Of a DNA stretch of 64,000 nt, positions 16,164 to 24,807 are shown in pieces. Under the pieces are notes generated by a model that was not told where the DNA came from, ran no database searches, and saw only the letters and a list, made by a program, of their open reading frames with translations. Source of the DNA: Leucobacter sp. CX169 (lineage in GTDB: Bacteria; Actinomycetota; Actinomycetes; Actinomycetales; Microbacteriaceae); the NCBI RefSeq assembly GCF_017161405.1, contig NZ_CP071051.1, forward strand, positions 744,001 through 808,000, given 5' to 3'. The position numbers and the translations under genes are program-made. Each line of letters starts with the position of its first letter. The stretch's first letter is position 1.

Positions 16164-17669
16164 ATGCAGCAGAATCAAGAGGTCGAACACGACGAGGACG
16201 CCGCGCATCTCGTCTCGCTGGGCTACACCTACGACACCACATTCAAGCGAGACATGACCTTCTGGGGCAATGTCTCCCTGGGCTTTACCTATCTTTCGCC
16301 GATTGCCGGCGTCTATTCGATGTTCGCGCTGTCGCTGAGCGCGGCAGGGCCGCCGATGGCCTGGGCCATGGTGATCGCCTTGGTCGGACAGTTCTTCGTG
16401 GCCCTGATTTTCGGCGAGGTGGTCTCGAATTACCCCGTAGCTGGCGGGGTATACCCGTGGTCGCGTCGCCTCTGGGGGCGCAAGTGGGCATGGATGAACG
16501 GCTGGATTTACGTCGTCGCGCTTGTCGGCACGATCGCCTCGGTCGCTTACGGGGCCGCACCCTTTGTCGGTTCGCTCTTTGGGTTCAGCGTCGACGCCGG
16601 AGGCACTGTGCTCATCGCGCTGGGCACCCTCGTGGTGGCGACGTTCTTGAACTTCTCGGGGACGAAGGTCTTGGGTCTTGCCGCCTTGATTGGCCTCGTG
16701 GCCGAGATGATCGGGGCCGTCGTGATCGGCGGTTACCTGCTGCTGGTAGGGCGTCAGCATGACTGGTCGATTTTCTTTGACAACCAGGGCATCGGCGACG
16801 GGGCGCCCGGCGGATACCTGGGTGCCTTCGCAGCGGCTGCGCTCATCGGCATGTTTGCGTACTACGGCTTCGAGGCCAACGGTGACGTCGCCGAGGAGAT
16901 TAAGAACCCGAGCCAGCAGGTTCCCAAAGCGATGCGGATCACGCTCTACATCGGCGGCTTCGCCGCGAACCTGCTGACCTTCTCATTGGTGATTGCGGTC
17001 ACCGATTTCCAGGCGGTCGCGAGTGGCGAAACGACCGATCCCATCGGTGAGCTGCTGCAGGCCAACTTCGGTCCGGTGTTCCCGCTCGTCATGCTCGTCG
17101 TTGTCGTCGCGTTCATTTCGTGCATCACCAGCCTGCAGGCCGCCGCGAGCCGCCTCATCTATTCGATGAGCCGCGACCGGTTCCTTCCCGCCTCGCAGGT
17201 GCTGTCGAAGTTCAACGAAAAGCGTCACGTCCCGAGCAATGCGTTGATCGTCTCAGCGGTTGTGCCGGCGCTCATTGTCATGCTCTCCCTGTTCCTGGCG
17301 AACGCCCTCACGGCGCTCGTGGGCTTCGGGACCGTCGGCATCTATATGGCCTTCGGCATGGTCGTGCTCGCGGCGCTTCGCGCCCGGATCCTGGGTTGGA
17401 AACCCGCCGGGAAGTTCACCCTCGGCGCCTGGGCATACCCGGTAAACATCATCGCGCTGCTGTGGGGTGTTGTGGCCGTGATCAATATCCTGTGGCCCCG
17501 TCCCACGGGGGCCGGCCCGGTGCAGGACAACTTGCTGATCATTACAACGGCGCTCGTCATCGCAGTGGGGTGGACGTACATGCTGGCCTCGAAGGCCTAC
17601 ACCCGCGGCGATGCCCCCGCGGGAGACGCGAGCGGTGCAATCGAGGTGCCCGTGCGCAGCGGCCGTTAG
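16164..17669 (+). CDS. APC-family amino acid / polyamine permease
   Basis: A 501-residue cytoplasmic-membrane transporter with about twelve hydrophobic segments. The amino acid-polyamine-organocation pattern is seen in TFWGNVSLGFTYLSPIAGVYSMF (helix 1), VVSNYPVAGGVYPWSRRLWGRK (helix 2 and loop) and FAYYGFEANGDVAEEIKNPSQQVPKAM. It would import an amine or amino acid by proton or sodium coupling. The ATG at 16164 is favoured over 16134 because GGAGAG lies 8 bp upstream. A strong hairpin follows, then a gamma-glutamyl hydrolase-like gene, so the context suggests an amine substrate. The specific substrate is inference. Confidence 0.85.
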   Translation: MQQNQEVEHDEDAAHLVSLGYTYDTTFKRDMTFWGNVSLGFTYLSPIAGVYSMFALSLSAAGPPMAWAMVIALVGQFFVALIFGEVVSNYPVAGGVYPWSRRLWGRKWAWMNGWIYVVALVGTIASVAYGAAPFVGSLFGFSVDAGGTVLIALGTLVVATFLNFSGTKVLGLAALIGLVAEMIGAVVIGGYLLLVGRQHDWSIFFDNQGIGDGAPGGYLGAFAAAALIGMFAYYGFEANGDVAEEIKNPSQQVPKAMRITLYIGGFAANLLTFSLVIAVTDFQAVASGETTDPIGELLQANFGPVFPLVMLVVVVAFISCITSLQAAASRLIYSMSRDRFLPASQVLSKFNEKRHVPSNALIVSAVVPALIVMLSLFLANALTALVGFGTVGIYMAFGMVVLAALRARILGWKPAGKFTLGAWAYPVNIIALLWGVVAVINILWPRPTGAGPVQDNLLIITTALVIAVGWTYMLASKAYTRGDAPAGDASGAIEVPVRSGR

Positions 17670-17675
17670 CACCCC

Positions 17676-17727
17676 CACAGCACTCGGGCGGGTCGATCGT
17701 GACGGATCGCTCCGCCCGAGTGCTGTG
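17676..17727 (+). terminator. Hairpin between permease and hydrolase genes
   Basis: Perfect 16-bp arms at 17676-17691 and 17712-17727 with a 20-nt loop, starting 7 bp after the permease stop. There is no T tract. It may end or attenuate permease transcription before the next gene on the same strand. Confidence 0.65.
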
Positions 17728-17779
17728 CGCGGGCCCCGCGCACAACCTCACTCACACTCGTCGCTCCGAAGGGCGCAGC

Positions 17780-18577
17780 ATGAACGAACACCCCACTCAG
17801 ACCCAGTTTCGGGTCGATCCGGCGCCGCTCATGCGGGGCGACGAGCGGACGGACGGCCCGATTATTCTGGTCGTCGTGTCGCTGACTTTCCCTGGCATGG
17901 ACGCGAAATCATACGAGCTCATGAGTTCGTTCACCCGGATCGCCTTCGACGCCATGCGCGAGGCCGGCGCTCGGCCGCGGCTCGTCGATTCTGCTGCCAC
18001 GGATCTGGCGGGCGCCGACGAGATATTCGCGAATGCAGACGGGATGCTCTTCCTCGGCGGCGGAGACGTCGATGGTGAGCTCTTCGGCCTCACCAGCGCG
18101 GCCCCGAAGAACTCGTACGGTGTAGATCGACGTGCCGACGACTACTGTATTGATCTGATTCGCGAGTCCGTGCGGCGTGACCTGCCGACCCTGGCGATCT
18201 GCCGAGGCTCGCAACTGCTGAACGTCGCATTCGGCGGTTCGCTCATACCCGATCTCGAACCGTGGGAATTGCACCGCGGCGGACCCGGGGCGCCGATGTT
18301 CCTCGACGAAGAGATCCTGCTCGAGGAGGGATCGATCATTGCCGAAATCCTGGGACGCACCCGGGCGAGCGTGCGTTCAGGCCACCACCAGGCCGTCGAT
18401 CGCGTCGCCGATTCGCTCGCGGTGACCGCGCGCGCGCACGACGGCGTCGTGGAGGGCACTCAACACCGTGACGCCTCGTGGGTGATCGGGCTGCAGTGGC
18501 ATCCGGAGGAACCCGCGGCTGACCGGGGCGACCGGGCGCGGGTGTTTCGGGCGCTGGCGGATCGCGCGGCACGCTGA
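17780..18577 (+). CDS. Gamma-glutamyl-amine hydrolase (peptidase C26, PuuD-like)
   Basis: A 265-residue class I glutamine-amidotransferase-fold hydrolase. The nucleophile elbow is LAICRGSQLLNVAFGG and the catalytic histidine is in VIGLQWHPEEP. HHQAVDRVADSLAVTARAHDGVVEG matches PuuD-type enzymes, which hydrolyse gamma-glutamyl-GABA to glutamate and GABA. The ATG at 17780 is used because the upstream in-frame sequence overlaps the permease gene in the wrong frame. A second, shorter paralogue is encoded at 24083-24796. It follows the permease gene across a hairpin and probably removes the glutamyl group at the end of the amine pathway. Confidence 0.85.
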   Translation: MNEHPTQTQFRVDPAPLMRGDERTDGPIILVVVSLTFPGMDAKSYELMSSFTRIAFDAMREAGARPRLVDSAATDLAGADEIFANADGMLFLGGGDVDGELFGLTSAAPKNSYGVDRRADDYCIDLIRESVRRDLPTLAICRGSQLLNVAFGGSLIPDLEPWELHRGGPGAPMFLDEEILLEEGSIIAEILGRTRASVRSGHHQAVDRVADSLAVTARAHDGVVEGTQHRDASWVIGLQWHPEEPAADRGDRARVFRALADRAAR

Positions 18578-18596
18578 GGCGTGCGTCGCGCGCCAA

Positions 18597-18651
18597 AACG
18601 CAGAGAGCGGGCGTGACCGGGAAAATCCCAGTCGCGTCCGCTCTCTGCGTT
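18597..18651. terminator. Bidirectional terminator
   Basis: Perfect 14-bp arms AACGCAGAGAGCGG at 18597-18610 and 18638-18651, between the convergent hydrolase (+) and flavodoxin (-) genes. Its loop holds a small second stem. Confidence 0.8.
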
Positions 18652-18661
18652 GCAGTGCGTT

Positions 18662-19123
18662 CTAGGCTCGCTGCAGCTCCATGGCCGCGAGGACGCCGGG
18701 TAGCCACTCAAGCGCAAGGTCGCTGCCCAGATCCCAGGAAGACGCGTCGTGGCGGCCGTACTCGCCCACACGAATCGCGCCTTGCGCGGCAAAGCGGCGA
18801 TCGAGGTTTTCGCTGCCCTGGCTGTAGGTAGCCTCGTAGAATGTGTCTCCGAGCCCGAACACGGCGTAGCGAACGCCAGTGAGGTTGGGCGGCTGCGCGT
18901 CGAACGCCTCGGCGAAGGGCAGCGCAGTGTTGGGCAGGTCACCAGTGCCGTGAGTCGAGCAGATGACTAGGTAAAAGGTGTCCGCATTCATCTGGGCTGG
19001 TTCAAAATCCTGGAGGTCGAAGACCTCGACTTCGTCGTGAGTCTCGCGCAGTTTCGCGCCGAGGTCCTCTGCGATCAGCTCGGAATTGCCTGATTCGGTG
19101 CCATAGACGACGGTGATCTTCAC
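18662..19123 (-). CDS. Flavodoxin, probable P450 redox partner
   Basis: A 153-residue FMN protein that carries electrons in the cytoplasm. The phosphate-binding loop is YGTESGNSE at the N-terminus; the 60s loop is STHGTGDLPNT and the 90s loop FGLGDTFYEATYSQG, all contacting FMN. The GTG at 19123 is chosen because AGGA lies 8 bp upstream and the family N-terminus starts there; a GTG at 19156 would overlap the reductase gene. It lies downstream of the ferredoxin reductase gene on the same strand, divergent from the P450 gene. The layout suggests reductase to flavodoxin to P450 electron flow. Confidence 0.88.
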   Translation of the reverse strand: MKITVVYGTESGNSELIAEDLGAKLRETHDEVEVFDLQDFEPAQMNADTFYLVICSTHGTGDLPNTALPFAEAFDAQPPNLTGVRYAVFGLGDTFYEATYSQGSENLDRRFAAQGAIRVGEYGRHDASSWDLGSDLALEWLPGVLAAMELQRA

Positions 19124-19148
19124 TGCGAGGTTCCTATCTTCGGGGTGC

Positions 19149-20426
19149 TCATGCACTCGGGGCGGCGTCGCCTTTGGCGATCGTCAGCATGTGGTCGTGG
19201 TCGGGAAGTTTTCTCCGGATCCGCCCCTCCGGGGCGATCCTGCGCTCATGCTCGTCGAGCTGCACCCATTGAGCGTAGCTAACGGACCCGAGTTGTAGCT
19301 GTTCGGGCAGCCCTGCAAATCCAAGCCGGCTGGCGGAGGGAACTACCTCTCCGCTTTCGAGGTCGGAGAGAATCTCGTCAGCGACGTTCTTCGCACACGA
19401 GCGATTCTCGGGAATTGCCCCGCGAGGGCCGCGCTTTGCCCAGCCGGTGCGGTAGAGACCGGGCTGGATCCTGCCGATCTCAGCGTCAGTAGACAGCAGG
19501 TGTGCCAGCGGACCGGCGGCGTCGCGCGAGAACCCGATCGCGGTGATGACTGCGGTGGCGGGGAGTTCGCCGGGTTGTGCCTCGAGCGCGACCGAAGAGA
19601 CTCGGCCTCGTTCGCAGTGGACCGCGCTGGGCACGGTCTCGAAACGCAGGATAACCTCTGGGCCGGAGAAGGCGGGGCGGGCCGGGTCAGTGAGCTCGAC
19701 GAGCGCGGCGAGTCTGGCGTCGACGGTCCGATCGGGTTCGTGATCTGCCGCGGGGAGTGGCGTGTGGAGTCGGTAGTTCGCGCGCGGGAGCGCCGCGAGT
19801 TCCCGCAACATCTGTGGGTCAGAGCGCATCGCTGCCGCGGAGGATCGGACAAGCACGGTAACGCGCTCGGCCGGGTGCGCGAGGTAGCGTTCAAGCGCAT
19901 GATCAGCGATATCACTCTCGACATAGCCCGCGCGGTCTTTCACGAGAAAGCGCAGCACGTCGAGCGCCACGTTTCCGCCACCGACAAGCACGACGTCGGG
20001 GCCAAAGCTCGGTAGCTCGGGCCGCTCGCCCGGGTGGGCGTTGAGCGTTCGTGTGATTGTTCCGGCACCGTACACCCCGGCGCAATCGTCGCCGGGGACA
20101 CCGAGCGGGCGATCGAGGCTAAGCCCGGTCGCGAGGGCGACGATGTCGAACTGGGCGCGGATGGTGTCGAGACTGATGTCTCGTCCAACGCTCACGCCGC
20201 CGGCGAAGCGCACCTGGGGTGAGGTGAAGAGCCTCTCAAATTGCCGGGTGATGGCCTTGGTGTGCTGGTGATCGGCTGCGACGCCGTACCGGATCAATCC
20301 GAAAGGAGAAGGAAGCCGATCGAAGATCGTGATCTCTGCGGCAGGCGAGCCGCGAAGCAGCGCTTGTGCGAGATAACAGCCAGAAGGGCCGCTGCCAATG
20401 ATGGCGATTCGCGGAGTGTTCGGCAT
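19149..20426 (-). CDS. FAD-dependent ferredoxin/flavodoxin-NADP+ reductase (adrenodoxin reductase type)
   Basis: A 425-residue FAD and NADP(H) enzyme of the adrenodoxin reductase / FprA group. The FAD Rossmann motif is AIIGSGPSGCYLAQALL; DRLPSPFGLIRYGVAADHQ is the family hallmark, and VVLVGGGNVALDVLR is the NADP-binding segment. GPRGAIPENRSCAKNVADEI is also typical. AGGAG precedes the ATG. The gene is transcribed away from the P450 gene and toward the flavodoxin gene, which begins 25 bp after its stop. It probably passes NADPH electrons to the flavodoxin for the P450. Confidence 0.9.
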   Translation of the reverse strand: MPNTPRIAIIGSGPSGCYLAQALLRGSPAAEITIFDRLPSPFGLIRYGVAADHQHTKAITRQFERLFTSPQVRFAGGVSVGRDISLDTIRAQFDIVALATGLSLDRPLGVPGDDCAGVYGAGTITRTLNAHPGERPELPSFGPDVVLVGGGNVALDVLRFLVKDRAGYVESDIADHALERYLAHPAERVTVLVRSSAAAMRSDPQMLRELAALPRANYRLHTPLPAADHEPDRTVDARLAALVELTDPARPAFSGPEVILRFETVPSAVHCERGRVSSVALEAQPGELPATAVITAIGFSRDAAGPLAHLLSTDAEIGRIQPGLYRTGWAKRGPRGAIPENRSCAKNVADEILSDLESGEVVPSASRLGFAGLPEQLQLGSVSYAQWVQLDEHERRIAPEGRIRRKLPDHDHMLTIAKGDAAPSA

Positions 20427-20565
20427 ATCAGCTCCTTTGCGTCAACCGGGGCAGTGCCCGGCCGGAAGGCCAGGTGCCGCTGCGTAGAAGTCTACCTAAA
20501 AGATTCACATCTTGCATGTATTTTTCTCTGGATCCTGTGGGATGAGCAAAACTTGCTGGAATTGC

Positions 20566-20604
20566 TTGCGAATTAAAACATTCACGGATAACTTATTGGC
20601 CAAT
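20566..20604 (+). promoter_or_regulatory. P450 promoter with palindrome at the start site
   Basis: TTGCGA at 20566-20571 and TAACTT at 20589-20594 are 17 bp apart. A perfect palindrome ATTGGCCAAT at 20595-20604 covers the expected transcription start and is a good operator candidate. The P450 ATG is at 20651. Confidence 0.55.
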
Positions 20605-20650
20605 GGGTTCTCGCGGTGAGGCAGAACCGACGTTCGACAAAGGAGTACGA

Positions 20651-21868
20651 ATGACTACACAAGCGACGCGATCGGATGCCCCGTACCTGGACATCTCCGC
20701 GCCGGGCTTCGCGATGAGTTCCGAAGAGGTCCGCGACGCCCGCGAACAAAGCTGGTATGCCCGTACGAACTACGGTATCGCTGTGCTGCGCTACCGCGAA
20801 GTCACTGAGCTACTCAAACACCCCAGCCTCAACCAGGGCAGCGCGAAGTGGCCCGAGCACCACGGCGTGCACTCCGGAGTGTTCTATGAGTGGTGGTCGA
20901 AGAACCTGCTCGTGCTTGAGGGGGAGGAGCACCACCGCATCAGGCGGCTGCTGAACCCGGCGTTCTCGCCGACCATGGCGCGTCGGCTTGAGCCGGAGTT
21001 CGTCACGGTCGCCGAAGAGCTGATCGGTGAGATGGTCGCCAAGCACGAGCGCGGCGAGCAGATCGAGTTCGTCGGTGACTTTGCCGAGCCCTACGCCACC
21101 AGGGCGCTCTGTGCGATGCTCGGGCTGCCGCACGAGCACTGGCAGTTCATTGCCGACCGGGCGAACACGGTCGGATATGCGCTGAGCGTGTCAATCAAGG
21201 AAGACATCGAGCGCATCGACGTCGCCGTCACCGAGCTTTACGAGTTCGTCGATCAGCTCATCGCAGAGCGCCGTGAGGCACCAGGCGAGGACGTCGTTTC
21301 GCGCCTCGTGAAGTTCTCGGAGGACGGCGACAAGCTCAGCGACACGGAATTGCGAAACGCGCTGGTCCTCATGCTCTTTGGCGGCATGGACACGACCCGC
21401 AACCAGATCGGACTGCTGGTGCAGACCTTCATTCGCAACCCCGAGCAGTGGGAGCTTTTGGCTAAGCGGCCCGAGCTGGCGAAGGCCGCACTCGAGGAGG
21501 GGCTGCGCGTGAATCCCACGACGCGCTGGGTCACCCGCGAGGCGAACGAGGACTTCAACTTTGACGGACTTGATATCGCGAAGGGGACCACTGTTCACCT
21601 GTTTACGATGACGAGCGGCACGGACCCGGCGGCGTACCCAGACGGCGACATCGACCTGTTGGCCGAGGACCGCAAGCCGCACCACACCTTTGGTGGCGGC
21701 ATGCACCACTGCCTCGGGCACTACATCGCACGCGGCGATATGAGCGTCGCGTTGCCCTTGCTCGCTGCGCGGTTCACCGACCTGGCCTGCCCGGGTGACG
21801 ACGAGTGGCTGCCTGATTCGGGGAACACTGGGCCGATTCGGTACCCACTGACCTTCTCGTTGCGCTAA
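20651..21868 (+). CDS. Cytochrome P450 monooxygenase
   Basis: A 405-residue soluble bacterial P450. The heme-binding loop is FGGGMHHCLGHYIARGDM with the thiolate ligand Cys354. The I-helix oxygen-activation motif is LFGGMDTTRNQ and the K-helix ExxR is in ALEEGLRVNPTTRWVTREA. AGGAG lies 6 bp before the ATG at 20651. A glutamine-synthetase-like gene follows within 60 bp, and reductase plus flavodoxin genes are divergent. P450 next to such a ligase is known for secondary-amine degradation (piperidine, pyrrolidine, morpholine) in mycobacteria; a similar substrate is possible here but is inference. Confidence 0.93.
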   Translation: MTTQATRSDAPYLDISAPGFAMSSEEVRDAREQSWYARTNYGIAVLRYREVTELLKHPSLNQGSAKWPEHHGVHSGVFYEWWSKNLLVLEGEEHHRIRRLLNPAFSPTMARRLEPEFVTVAEELIGEMVAKHERGEQIEFVGDFAEPYATRALCAMLGLPHEHWQFIADRANTVGYALSVSIKEDIERIDVAVTELYEFVDQLIAERREAPGEDVVSRLVKFSEDGDKLSDTELRNALVLMLFGGMDTTRNQIGLLVQTFIRNPEQWELLAKRPELAKAALEEGLRVNPTTRWVTREANEDFNFDGLDIAKGTTVHLFTMTSGTDPAAYPDGDIDLLAEDRKPHHTFGGGMHHCLGHYIARGDMSVALPLLAARFTDLACPGDDEWLPDSGNTGPIRYPLTFSLR

Positions 21869-21927
21869 CCCATACATTCAGGATCGCCACACACGCTTCG
21901 CACACTGATGTGCTGAGAGAGGAAACC

Positions 21928-23352
21928 ATGAACACCACTACCCTGACGCGAGGGCGCTTCGGCGCCGCGCTGCGCGAGGTTCTCGCCGATGACACCGCGT
22001 TCACGCGGCATCAAGAGGCAAACCTCCGCCCCGACACGGTCGCCGAGTTGAAGCGAAAGATCGAAGAATCTGGTGTGAAGTTCATCTACTACATGCTGCC
22101 CACGCTGGGCGGCCGGACGGTCGCCAAGGTTGTGCCCGCGGAGCACTTCGAGCGCAACCTCCGCAAAGGCATTGCCTTCCACCGGACCGCGCTCTCCGAT
22201 CTCCAGACCAGCCGCGAGGGCGAGCTGATCGGCGGCGGCGTCGAGGCGCACGAATTTTGGGGGCTGCCCGAGCCCGAGACGTTCCAGGCGTTGCCCTGGG
22301 ACACCGAGGTCGGTCGCATGTTCTGTTCCGCGTATGAACCGCCGCACCTGCCAGGCGTTGGCGGCCGGCTGCTGTCGCTCGACGCGCGCGCGCTGTTCCG
22401 TGCCGCTCACGCTGGTTTCACTGAGCGCACCGGCCTCACGCTGCGCAGCGGACTCGAGCCCGAGATGACCTGGGTCGGGCCCGGCATGGAAGTCACATCG
22501 AAGGAAGACCAGAGCCCCGCCTATCAGGTGGAGAACCTTGAGAAGATGCGCCCGGTGTACAAGCGCATCATCGGCTACGCCCAGCAGCTCGGCTTCGACA
22601 TGATCGAGGGAGACTACGAAGACAGCGGCCAGCTCGAGCTCAACTGGAACTATGACCGCGCTGAGCTGACGGCCGAACGGATGACGACCTACCGTCAGAT
22701 CTGTAAGCAGGTCGCCCGCGAACTCGGCGTGCAGGCAAGCTTTATGCCTAAGCCGTACAACGGCAAGATGGGCAACGGTTGCCACCACAACCTGAGCCTG
22801 TGGCGAGGCGAAGAGAACGTGATCGAGGACGGTCGCGTCGAGCTGCATGTCACCGATCTTGCCAAGAACGCGATCGGCGGCATGCTGCTGCATACGCCCG
22901 CGGCGATGCTCGTGATGGGCTCGACCGTGAACTCGTACAAGCGCTTCTGGGACGTGGGACAGTTCGCCCCCTCGGCTGCAGACTGGGGGCTGGACACCCG
23001 CGGGGTCGCGATTCGGATCTCGTCGAACGGTCGCATGGAATACCGTCTGCCCGATGCCAGCGTCAACCCGTACCTGTCGCACCTCGTGCTGCTCGCGGCA
23101 ATCGAGCACGGGCTCGAAACTGGCATCGAGCCGGGCGAGCCAGGCAACCCGAGCCCCGCGATCAGCGGTGTCCAGATGCCGCGCACCCTGGGTGAGGCGA
23201 TTGACGCCTTCCAAGCCGACGACTACCTGATGGACGCGCTCCCCGCAGATCTCACGAGAATCTACGTGCAGTTGAAGCAGGACGAGTGGGCTCGGTACTG
23301 CGGCAACATCTCGCAGTGGGAGTTCGACCAGTACTGGGAGGCGATCCCGTGA
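21928..23352 (+). CDS. Glutamine-synthetase-like gamma-glutamyl-amine ligase
   Basis: A 474-residue member of the glutamine synthetase superfamily, without the full set of housekeeping GlnA signatures. Catalytic-domain landmarks are GDYEDSGQLELNWNYDRAE, PYNGKMGNGCHHNLSLW, VNSYKRF and RMEYRLPDASVNPYL. These place it among GlnA-like enzymes that join glutamate to an amine, such as polyamine, ethanolamine or aniline glutamyl ligases. The ATG at 21928 follows GAGAGAGGA. Its stop overlaps the next start (GTGA). With the hydrolases nearby it would glutamylate the amine before or after P450 attack; the order is not known. Confidence 0.85.
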   Translation: MNTTTLTRGRFGAALREVLADDTAFTRHQEANLRPDTVAELKRKIEESGVKFIYYMLPTLGGRTVAKVVPAEHFERNLRKGIAFHRTALSDLQTSREGELIGGGVEAHEFWGLPEPETFQALPWDTEVGRMFCSAYEPPHLPGVGGRLLSLDARALFRAAHAGFTERTGLTLRSGLEPEMTWVGPGMEVTSKEDQSPAYQVENLEKMRPVYKRIIGYAQQLGFDMIEGDYEDSGQLELNWNYDRAELTAERMTTYRQICKQVARELGVQASFMPKPYNGKMGNGCHHNLSLWRGEENVIEDGRVELHVTDLAKNAIGGMLLHTPAAMLVMGSTVNSYKRFWDVGQFAPSAADWGLDTRGVAIRISSNGRMEYRLPDASVNPYLSHLVLLAAIEHGLETGIEPGEPGNPSPAISGVQMPRTLGEAIDAFQADDYLMDALPADLTRIYVQLKQDEWARYCGNISQWEFDQYWEAIP

Positions 23353-24086
23353 GCCGCATCATTCGCTTCGCTTGCATTGATTCGGAGGCACTGCCGCTCT
23401 TTGCGAAAAGCCCGGACGGAGTCACTCGATCGGGGTACGAGCCGGCGGCCGCGGCCCTGGTCTGCGAACGCCTCGGCGCACGCCTCGAATGGGTGATGGT
23501 GCCGTGGGAGGACATGATCCCGGCCGTCCGCCGGGGCGACGCCGACGCGGTCTGGTGCGGGCAGGGAATGACCGAAGCGCGCGCTGCGCTCGTCGATTTC
23601 ACCAGTCCATATGCGATCTTCAATGAGACGGTCATCGTGCGCGCAGACGATGCTGCGCGGGCGCCGATTGACCTCGCGGGGTACCGGATCGGGGCCATCG
23701 AGAACTCAACGAACATGCTGCTGGCCGAAACTTTTGCGGACGTCACCCTCGTGAGTTTCGGCTCGAGCGATGACGTGTTCGGCGAAATGATCGAGGCCAC
23801 CCGCTCGGGTGCGATTGACGGCTTCGTGGACGACGACGTCGTGATGATTCCGCTGGCGCAGGAGGACCCGGACTTCGCGGAAGCCTTCACCGTCGCGACC
23901 GGAAACCGTTGGGGAATTGGGGTGGCGCCCGGAAACGACGCGCTGCGGTCCGAGATCGACCAGGCGCTCACTCAGGTGATCGAGGACGGGTCGCTTGAGC
24001 GTGTGTGGCTCGAGTGGATGCCGCTGCTGCCGTTCCCGTTGCCGGCGCCGCTCGCGGCAGGAACCTTGGAGATCGAAGCGAAGTGA
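23349..24086 (+). CDS. Periplasmic-binding-fold protein lacking a signal peptide
   Basis: A 245-residue protein of the solute-binding family 3 fold: IRFACIDSEALPLFAK, RLGARLEWVMVPWEDMIPAVRRGDADAVWCG, RAALVDFTSPYAIFNETVIVR and YRIGAIENST follow the usual two-lobe order. No signal sequence or membrane segment precedes it; the GTG start overlaps the ligase stop, and the only longer reading lies inside the ligase gene and is not hydrophobic. It therefore should be cytoplasmic. It may bind an amine or amino acid intermediate as a sensor or carrier. No ABC permease or ATPase is adjacent. The next gene start overlaps its stop. Confidence 0.75.
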   Translation: MSRIIRFACIDSEALPLFAKSPDGVTRSGYEPAAAALVCERLGARLEWVMVPWEDMIPAVRRGDADAVWCGQGMTEARAALVDFTSPYAIFNETVIVRADDAARAPIDLAGYRIGAIENSTNMLLAETFADVTLVSFGSSDDVFGEMIEATRSGAIDGFVDDDVVMIPLAQEDPDFAEAFTVATGNRWGIGVAPGNDALRSEIDQALTQVIEDGSLERVWLEWMPLLPFPLPAPLAAGTLEIEAK

Positions 24087-24796
24087 CGACTCAACGTGCT
24101 CCCAGGATCGCCGTGACCGGGATGTGGTCCAACCAGGTGCACGGACTGCGCTTTGGCGGGAATGCCGTCTCGGTCGCGATCTTGCGCTCGGTCATCCGCT
24201 CGGGCGGCGAGCCTCTCACGCTTTTTGCGGAGGGTGTGTCGCCTGCGGCGGATCGCCTGGTGGGCTTCGACGGACTGCTCGTCCCAGGCGGAGCCGACGT
24301 TGACCCGTCGCGCTACGGCGAGGCGCCGCACGCGGCGACGCAGGTCGCCGATGCTGCGGCACAGGACGAGTTCGAGGCGGAGATGATCGCGGCGGCGATC
24401 GCGATGGAGATCCCTGTGCTCGCGATCTGCCGCGGCTTCCAGCTCACCAACGTCGAACACGGCGGGAGCCTCGTGCAAGACCTGCCGGGCGACAGCGTGC
24501 ATCGCAACGGCACGCACCCGGTGGACATAGCGCCTGGCAGCCGGCTTGCGGGCATCGTGGGGGCAGAGCGCGTCACCGTGTCCTCCTACCACCACCAAGC
24601 GGTGGGCCGGCTCGGCGGCGAGCTGATCGCCGTAGGGACCGCACCGGACGGCGTGGTCGAGGCGATCGAACACCCGACGGCGAACCTCGTGTCGGTGCAG
24701 TGGCATCCTGAAGACACCGCCGAGAGCGACCCGCAGCAGCACGCCATCTTCCAATGGCTCACCGATCAGGCCAGACTGGTCCAAGAACAACGCTAG
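24083..24796 (+). CDS. Gamma-glutamyl hydrolase-like peptidase C26, second copy
   Basis: A 237-residue class I amidotransferase-fold hydrolase similar to PuuD. The nucleophile is in LAICRGFQLTNVEHGGSL and the histidine in LVSVQWHPED. HHQAVGRLGGELIAVGTAPDGVVEA matches the paralogue at 17780-18577. GGADVDPSRYGE is a further C26 mark. The GTG start overlaps the previous stop (GTGA). Encoded between the binding-fold protein and another amidotransferase, it probably splits a gamma-glutamyl conjugate formed by the ligase. Confidence 0.85.
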   Translation: MTTQRAPRIAVTGMWSNQVHGLRFGGNAVSVAILRSVIRSGGEPLTLFAEGVSPAADRLVGFDGLLVPGGADVDPSRYGEAPHAATQVADAAAQDEFEAEMIAAAIAMEIPVLAICRGFQLTNVEHGGSLVQDLPGDSVHRNGTHPVDIAPGSRLAGIVGAERVTVSSYHHQAVGRLGGELIAVGTAPDGVVEAIEHPTANLVSVQWHPEDTAESDPQQHAIFQWLTDQARLVQEQR

Positions 24797-24807
24797 GGAG
24801 TACAGGA

